DNA of 64,000 nucleotides from Chelydra serpentina. Its lineage: Eukaryota > Chordata > Testudines > Chelydridae. This document shows, in pieces, positions 48,401-57,400 of the stretch; the first letter of the stretch is position 1, and every line of letters starts with the position of its first letter. The stretch is taken from the NCBI GenBank assembly GCA_037349315.1, contig JBAIAC010000057.1, positions 6,758,001 to 6,822,000 on the forward strand, written 5' to 3'. Under the pieces are notes generated by a model. It worked only from the letters and a program-made list of their open reading frames with translations. It had not been told where the DNA came from and made no database searches. The position numbers and the translations under genes are program-made.

Positions 48401-51400
48401 GCGCTCATTCTTCTCTGGGGTAAATGACACCTTCCATCAAGATGTGTCCAGGACTGTGATTCAGAGAGAGTGCCACGTCTTGTGCACTCACCTGTAGCTG
48501 TCTTATCTCAGACAGAAATATAGCAGCTCTCCGAGCGACTGATTTATACAAGGTCCCCGTGGCAAGTATAGCGTGCTGGATACCGTAGGGGGCTGGGTGT
48601 ATAGGCTAGGAAGGAGGGTCCTCAGAACCTTAGTTTGAAGGGAGACCCACTAGTTAGGCAATATTAATTTCCTGCTTGATGCTCTGTAACTGGTTCATTA
48701 TAAAGAAACCTCCCTCTTTAGAGATAAGCTCTGAATCTGCTGTTTAACACTCATTCAGTTTAATCTCTGGGAGGCAGTGAGCTATCCTGTGAATTAGACG
48801 GCTGAGTATGCTAAAGCTGGGTCCTACACGGGTATTAGAGGAGTACTCCTAGTGCCTAGACAACAGACACACAAACACACAGTTCTCAGCTGCAGAATGT
48901 GTTTGAGCATAAGCAGCAGTGATGCTTTTTGTTTCAATCATAGGCCCTCCGGTGTGGGAAATCTATAATGTAGGATGCTGGTATCTGATCCTGGTTTTTT
49001 CATAGGTTCTCCTGGAGGAATGGACAGGAAAGGGAGCCCAGGTGGAGGAAATCAATCGCAAAGGGACTGCATTAGAGAATTTGATTGTAGAAATCACAGC
49101 CCCCGATGCTCAGTCAAAGACAGGTGAGTTACAGCCGTGCCGCCCAGAGGACACCTGGAGTGTCCTTGGAGGAGGAGCCCTGTCATTTTCTGCACTCTGT
49201 TTGCTTTTGTTGTTCTTTAGGTATATTTTTATTTAAACCATCATCAAATAGAAAATGGCTTTAAACTTGTTACAAAACGAAAGTAAAGGAGCCAGCAATA
49301 GTCTGTGCACCTTAGCCTTGTTCCAAGGCATTTAGGAGCTGAGGGCTCAGCCTCTGGAGAGATTGTCTGTCTGTCTGTCTGTCTGTCTTATATGGAAATG
49401 AACATAAATACCAAATGGCTGTTTTCCAGCTTGTGAGAACTGACTCCTGTTGAGGATGTGCGTTTAGCATTTCAGGTAACAGCCACCCACGGAGGATCGC
49501 AGCCCCTAAACTAAGCAGGCTTAGCCTGGTTAGCGTTTGGACGGGAAACCTCCAAGGAACATCTAGGACAAGGTGACAGGCTGTAGTCCTGATGCTGCAG
49601 TAGGTGGCACTCTAAGGCTACGTCTACACTGCAAGCGAGGGGGTGCGATTCCCCTGCTCCTACGTGAGCTCTCATTGAGCTACTGAGAGTATAAATAGCA
49701 GGGCAGCTGCAGTAACACCGGTAGTGAGAGTGGAGGCATGTCTCAGCTGGGCCGAGTACATACCCGCTGTTTCAGGCGGGTTTATGCTCTGCCTGGCTCG
49801 GCCATTTGTCCACTGCCACTAGCCTGGTACTGCGGCTACGCTGCTATTTATACTCGCGCTAGTTCCATACGCCCCTTGCTCCCAGTGTAGACCTAGCCCA
49901 AGAATCGGTACTGAATCAGTGCATCAGCATGGTGCTAGGATGATGCTGGAGGATGCTCGCTTTCAGATACGATGTACGTTGGATGTGTTGACTGCTTTCC
50001 TGACCATTTAAGATCCCAGGGCAAGAGTTAGGGGACTTAACTCCAACTTCCGGGCTAAATTCTAAATTGGTAATTACCTACCACCTTGATGGGCGTTTCA
50101 TCTGGAGAAATTAACCTTTGCTTCCCGTCCCCAAACACGTTGTATAGTGTTGCAGACACAGAAAAGCTGCTGTGCTCCTCCTGAGAGGTAGCTGAATGTT
50201 AGCAATAGGAGAACAGTGCCTTGTACATACCCGGTGAAAGATTTTGAGAGGTTTTCATGTTGCAATCGCCTATATAAATGAACATTATAATGATTATGAT
50301 GCTGACTGTCTCTGGCTGCTTAGAAAATGAGAAACCTGATTGATAACATCTCCAGGGAATTCAGGTTTGAATGTGGATAGGATTGGGATCATCCCAAAAT
50401 GAATTCCAAGAGAAGGATTTTCTGAGGAATAATTTTCAGGACCCAGTTGCATAGAAAAGTTGTTTTATTTTTTTAGGTCTGTTTCTTTAAGAGCTTCATT
50501 CCACCAGAAAAGAAGACTGTAAGGAAGTTAATATCTTCAGTAAAGGTCTTTTGGCTCCTGCAATATCAGTCTCTATTCTAAATATGATTCTCGTGGATAT
50601 TAGTTCTCCTGTGGGAATGCTGGTGCCTCCACCAAATGCAAATATATATATAGTGATCATAGGCTTGCTGTGTGAGGTGGGGAGCTGATTTCTACTTCGT
50701 GCCCAGAAGCGGAGTTACTGTTGTGGGCTCTGGGGAACTTTGCAGCTATTCCTAAACTTCTAAGCTACTTCTAAAGTGTCCCTATAGGAGTGGCTAGAGG
50801 AAATGGAAAAGGTGGGTGTTGGCTGCAGGGAGTCACAGCTATTCTGTTTTCAGCTACTTGGAATGAGAAGAGAGTAAGGTAAAATAAACAGATGAAAAGC
50901 AAAATTGATTGGGAGTCCCAGCTAGGCACTGAGATGTGAGGAGTGGGGAATTCCCGGTGCTGAGCCCTTAGCATTAAGAGGGTCTGCGGATTTATCGGGA
51001 TGAAAAGAATAAGTCACTTCAAAATGACATGTATTTGCTTGGTGGCTGACGTGGTTCGTCTTGTGGACAGCTCTGTTGTCTTGTGCTGTGTTAATTTGCT
51101 CATGCTCTGGATTTGTTTTTTCTTTTGCCATGATGTCCGTCGTCGACAGTGGACAGCCGGAAACGGTTGGGTCAGTGCTGAGTGCGTATGTTCGTTGGTA
51201 ATATGTCTGTATTCCTAACATGTATGTCTTGTCCTTTGTTTGTCTCTCTGTCCCTTGCTCAGGTTCTGTGCTGCCCGCTCTAGGAGTGTCAGTAGGCAGC
51301 GTAAATGGATACCACACCTGCAAAGGTGAGATCACCAACTCCGTGTTGCAATAGAAAGCAGTGTCTGTGTGTTCATTTATGTTTCCATCAGTGCATGATA

Positions 51401-54400
51401 ACAGCAGTCTGTATGGATGTTCCCCCAGGAGATAAAAATTGCAATGTGACACTCAAAATCCTATAGCAAACCCTATTTCTCTGCAGCGCTGTGTAGTAAC
51501 CAGAATGGGGCCGTGGGATGGGCAGCTGATTGTGATGTAGGACACACTGAAGGACAGAAATGTCAGGAGGGGAATCCAGCTTCTGGAAGTGACAACAACT
51601 TGACCCCTGATCAGCTGGTGTTTGAGAGCTGATAAGTGGGAGATTTTAAGTGCAATGAAGGTTATTAGTTCTGAGGATTCTGACACCATCTTAACCTGGA
51701 ATTTTAAGTGTGACTTAAATGACTCGTTAGCTGCTGTGAGTTCATTGGTTCATCGAGATAACAGATGTAAAAAGTTGAACTCAGACTGTGAGAGGTGGAT
51801 TAAATATGATACTGTTAACATGGGGGCCCAACATGCATGAGGCTGATTTAATGGGAAGTGATTTGCTTTGTTGGGCAAACTGTCAAACTCCATGTGTGAT
51901 GCAAGAGAGCAAGTCTCTGGCAGGACAGGTGGTGATAACCTGACACCTTGGGTCTTCAGTAGATGGAAGGACAGTGATCCTAGCCTCTGGTACCCTGACA
52001 CTCGCAGCCTGCGTGAGGGTTGCCCAGAATTCTCAGGGCCAGCAGCCTAGGTAGGAGTGGTGTTGCTGTCCTTCCACTCAGGTTTGTTTCTTTGTCATTA
52101 GATTTGACTGAGATCCAGTGCGACATGTCTGATGTGAACCAGCAGTACGAGGGACTTGGCATGGCCTTGCGGGAACGCCAGGAGCAGCTGTCAGCCATGC
52201 TGGAGAAGATGCAAGAAGTCCAAGAGGAGGCAAGTTCAGTGTTGAAGTGGCTCGAGTCAAAGGAACGGACCATGTCAGCACTCGAAGCTTCTTCCTCACC
52301 TACAAAAACGGAGACAATGAGAGCCCAGGCTGAGCATAACAAGGTAACTCTGAGCAAGAATAAGGACCGAGTTTGTCATAGTGACTAGGTCATTCTCTGA
52401 GACATGCTTTACTGCACTAGGTTGGGAGGAACCAACAATAGCCTGTTTCTAAAGAGAGTATTTCATTTTGGGAGTGCAAGTGGTTAAATGTAGCATGAAG
52501 AAGCACGGTGCAGGGAAGACTGAGGGGGGACATACGTCTTCAGATACGTCAACGTTTGTTATGAAGAGAGCTATGCTCAGTTGTTCTCCATGTCCACCGA
52601 GGGTAGGACAAGAAGGAAGCGACCAAGGCCTGGTCTGCGCTAGAAAATTAGGACTGCATAGCTAAGTCATTCAGTGCTGTGAAAAATCCACACCCTTGAG
52701 TGGCATAAAACCAACCTACATCCCCATATAGACAGCCTAGGCCAAGGGAAGAATTCTTCCGTCAGCCTAGCTACTGCCTCTCAGGGAGGTGGATCTATGC
52801 TGACAGAAGAATCCATTCTATCGGTGTGGGGAGTGTCCACACTGAAGTGCTACCATGGCGCAGCTGTGCTGCTGTAACATTTTAAGTGTAGACATACCCT
52901 TAGTTTGCAGCAAGGAAGATTTGGGTTGGGTATTAGGAAGAACATTCTCACTATAAGGATAGCTAAGCCCTGGGACAGGTGACCTAGGGATGTTGTGGAG
53001 TCCCAAACATTGGAGGTTTTGAAGAACAAGTGAGACAAACGCCTGTCAGGGGTGGTCTAGTATTCTTAATCCTGCCTCAGTGTGGGGGGAATGGACTAGA
53101 TGACCTCTTGAGGTCGCTTCCAGACCTGCTTTCTGTGATTCTATGAATCTGTGGTGAGCTTCACCCTTTTAGATATTTTAGACCTATCCTGTATAAGCAG
53201 TTGTCTCAGAGAAAAAAGCTGATAATGTTTAGCACCAATTCTCAGGTCATTCTAGATTCATTGGGAAAGCATCACAGTTTAATGTTACACTGAGAAAAAT
53301 GAACTTTTAATTTCTTCTATTCTTAAGGCCCAAGGGAGCTCTAACTATTGGTAACTAGATGAAATGATTCCATAAAATGCCAAAGACGAAGCCTTACGCA
53401 ACTCTCCAAGTGTAGCTACTTTCTTCCTTCAAACTGTAGCCCGTCTCAGTATAGCTCTTGTGCTTGAATTATATCTTCTGTTGTATGTCTTAGCATGTCC
53501 AAAATTTTCTTCTTCCTAGGCATTCCTGGCTGAGTTGGAACAGAATTCAGGGAAGATCCAGAAAGTAAAGGAAGCACTTTCCGGCTTGCTGGAGAAATAC
53601 CCTGACTCTCCAGAAGCAGCAAACTGGAAGAAGATGCTGGATGATCTCAGTAAGTTCCCTAGGGACTTAGTGTGATTTTTAGGTGTCTCTAAACATCCCT
53701 TAAGGATGATTCCAGTTTCCAGGACAATTCCAAAGTCAGAGTAAAGCAGAGTTACGTGTAATTGAATTCAGGAAATAGAGAACATACCTTCAAGCTGTCT
53801 GGCATGGTAGGGTGTTTTCAGGATGAGCATTGTTTCAGTTAATGAAGTCTGCATGATGGCTGTACGTTTCAGAGACTTTGCTTTCTTAAGTTACCTTAAA
53901 AAAATACCCTGCACTAAAATCAGTTGACTGCTTTTTTTGAGTAAAAGCTTCGTTCGTCAAAGTAAAATTCTGATGATTATTTAAAATACTTTAGATACTT
54001 AAATGATTAAATGAGCTTGTGTATTTAAAAAAGAAAATTTTCAAAACTTGCTAGAAATAAAGGTTTCTCCAGCCAAAGCTCTCCAAGTGCTTGACAAAAA
54101 TTGATACACATTATATTATTTTTGTTTGAAAGATGGAATCTGAAGCAGAGAGAAGTTAAATGACTTGCCCAAGGGTCAGGCAAGTCCGTGACAATTGCAA
54201 CTAGATGTAGATCACTTGATTTCCTGTCCTAACCACAGTGCCCCTAGTAGTTAAAAATGGAAAATAGATTACTAGACTCCGGGTGTATCAAATATATTAC
54301 ACTGGTATATCGCATTAGGGTCCTCATTTAAAGCTGGGGAGATTTCCATTGGTAAATTAGTAATAAGGAAATGAAAAAACAACTGCTAAATCAAGTGGCA

Positions 54401-57400
54401 GGTTTTCTAATAACAGTAAAATTACCGGCTATTTCATTTCCTGTCTTCAGACTCCGGGTGGGCAAGAGCCAATCAGGTGACAGTAGAGCGCCAGCAGAAG
54501 CTGGAGAAATCAGCAAACCAACTGGCAAGCTTCCAGGCAGCTGAAGCCCAGCTGCGCCCCTGGCTGATGGAGAAGGAGCTGATGATGAGCGTGCTGGGAC
54601 CCCTTTCCATTGACCCAAACATGCTGAATGCGCAAAAGCAGCAGGTCCAGGTGAGAAAGGAGCTGCATCTGTGCCTCCGTTGTAGGTTAAAGAATGAGGA
54701 GGAGTGGGCAGTTCCAGTCGGTGCTGAACTCCTGTTGTGATTGATGAATTCTTGTGTATAGTTTGTACCGTGAGCGTGTCTGTGTCTGGGTGTGCACTCT
54801 CCTGCTATAGCACATGCTCCCTTAGAGCTTGTCCGTGCAAACAAGCTGGGTTGTAAACCTACCCTACACTAGCGTGCTGTACACGGCGGGTACGTGAGGA
54901 CCTTGCTGACAGGCACTAATGATTCCTTAGTGTGCTTTGATCTAGTCCTGTTTCAAAGCTGGGGAGATCAAAGCGCGCTAAGGAACTGCTAGTCCTCATC
55001 AGTGGAGTCCACACAGACACTTAGTGCAAGGCAGGCTAGTTTAGGGTAGATTTACACCCTAGCTTGCTGCAGGCTAAATGTTCATGGAGACAAGCCCTTG
55101 TCTGAAACTCATTTCTTTTGTAGCAGCAATGCCCCGCACACACCACATGGTACAACAGCATTGGTCTAACGCCTCTTCTTGCAGAGATGTCAGAACATGT
55201 TGGGTGTGGCTAGTACTCCACCTAATGGAAACTGGTGTCATTTTTTCTCTCTGTTCTGTGCACAGGATTTCAGTATTGACTCCCTTGTTTAAAAAAAAAA
55301 AAATCAATCCCCCTCTCTGCAAAGACCTATGTTAATACTGTGCAGGACCTGTTAATGCTGCATGAGAGCCTTCCTATCTACCTCCTCCCTGTGTGTCTAC
55401 CTCCCAGTTTCAAATCAGATTGCTGATATGTCTGTAACCGGCCAAACCACAAAATAAAATATCCCGGTTAATACAATTGTAGCTCCTTGTGTCACTGGTT
55501 TACATTGTGTTGAACACCAATAGGACAAATAAGGGAGAGAAGCGAAATACTTTATGGATGTAATCACAGATGCTTCCAAATTTTGTTAAGCTGAAATGTT
55601 ATTATAAACAGATCTTTGCAGTCTACTTGTAGTCCTGTCCCAGGGATTTCCTGGTTTGTTTCCAGTGATTCTGTGGATAGTTTAAAGCTACTGGAGCTCG
55701 GTTTTGTTTTGACGATGTGTATTCGGTGCTGTCACTCTTACACAAACACTTCTGTGTTATTTCTGTTCCAGTTTATGCTGAAAGAATTTGAAGCTCGCAG
55801 ACAGCAGCACGAACAGCTGAACCAGGCAGCTCAGGGGATACTAACCAGCCCTGGAGATGATTCTCCATCATCAAACCAGGTGCGGGAGGAGCTCCAAGGC
55901 GTGAATCAGAAATGGACCGAGTTAACCGAAAGACTCAACTCCCGTTCCAGCCAGATCGATCAAGCTGTTGTCAAGAGCACCCAATACCAAGAGCTGCTGC
56001 AGGACTTGTCTGAGAAGGTAAAGGCAGTTGGGCAGCGACTCAGCAGCCAATCTGCCGTCAGCACCCAGCCAGATGCCGTGAAGCAGCAGCTGGAGGAAAC
56101 AAGTGAGATTCGGTCTGACCTGGGGCAGTTGGAAGAGGAGATCATGGAGGCTCAGACGCTGTGTGATGAGCTGTCTGTTCTGATTGGGGAGCAGTACCTC
56201 AAGGATGAGCTGAGAAAGCGTTTGGAGACGGTGGCTCTCCCTCTCAAAGGCTTGGAAGACCTCGCAGGTGAGACGTCATGAAGCACCTGATTGTGGAGTT
56301 CAGCTTCTCTGCCTCCTGTTTAACAAAGGGTTATGCGGTCACTGTGTTTTTAAGAAGAGCAAAGAAGCGATCTTCCATGATTTTTAAATTTGAAAACCGT
56401 TCCAGAAAGGGCCTAGTTAGAAGTGCTTTGGTGCACTGCCAAGCACGCGTATGGCTTTGATTCCCACACGATGCCACCAAGGGCTGGAGGTTGAGGAGAG
56501 GGGTGATCTGTTCATTACAAGGGCAGGGCTCGTTTCGCCCTTCAGCATCCTGTACACTCTGATCTTAAGAGTGGTGTTGACTGGGTCTGAAAAGAACCCG
56601 GCCCCAATCTCCTGTCTGAGAAGAGGGAAGAGGAGAGTGGGCATCTGAGTGGCATCTTCGCTCCCCAAGTGGGTTGCATATAGAGGCCCCGTAGCCCAAA
56701 AAGCCTCTCCATTGTGTTACTGTCTCCCTAACTCTGTTCTGAAGTTGTTCATGACCTGACGAGCGAAAGGCTGCTGACGTGCTAGGGGAGGAATTCGTTC
56801 CCGTTAATCAGAATGCAGCTTGCGCATTCGAGATTATTTTAAAAACAATTTCACCTAGTTTATTAGATTCCAGTTTAATTGTTACATTCTAATCTTATTT
56901 CCATTTCAGCCGACCGGATGAATCGACTGCAGACTGCGCTCGCAAGCTCCCAGCAGTTCCAGCACATGTTTGACGAGCTTAGGACCTGGCTGGATGACAA
57001 ACTTTGCCAGCAAGCCCAGAGCCGGCCTATTTCTGCTAAACTGGAGAGGCTGCAGTGTCAAATCCAGGAGCAAGAAGAGTTCCAGAAGAGTCTCAACCAG
57101 CATAGTGGCTCCTATGAGATGATTGTGGCTGAGGGAGAGTCTCTGCTTCTTTCAGTTCAGCCTGGGGAGGAGAAGACTGCCCTGCAAAGCCAGCTGGTCG
57201 GCCTCAAAACACACTGGGATGAACTCAGCAAGCAGGTCACAGATAGAAACTCCAGACTCAAGGACTGTTTGCAGAAGGCCCAGAAATACCAACGGCACAT
57301 GGAAGACCTCCTTCCTTGGGTAGAGGACTGCAGGGTGAAGATGTCGGAGTTGGAAGTAACTCTGGACCCCGTGCAGTTGGAGGCAGCCCTTCTGAGGTCA

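Noticed and set aside
50922..51452. 176-codon open frame on the minus strand overlapping exon 42
   Set aside because: It runs antisense across a real MACF1 exon and introns and shows no known protein features.
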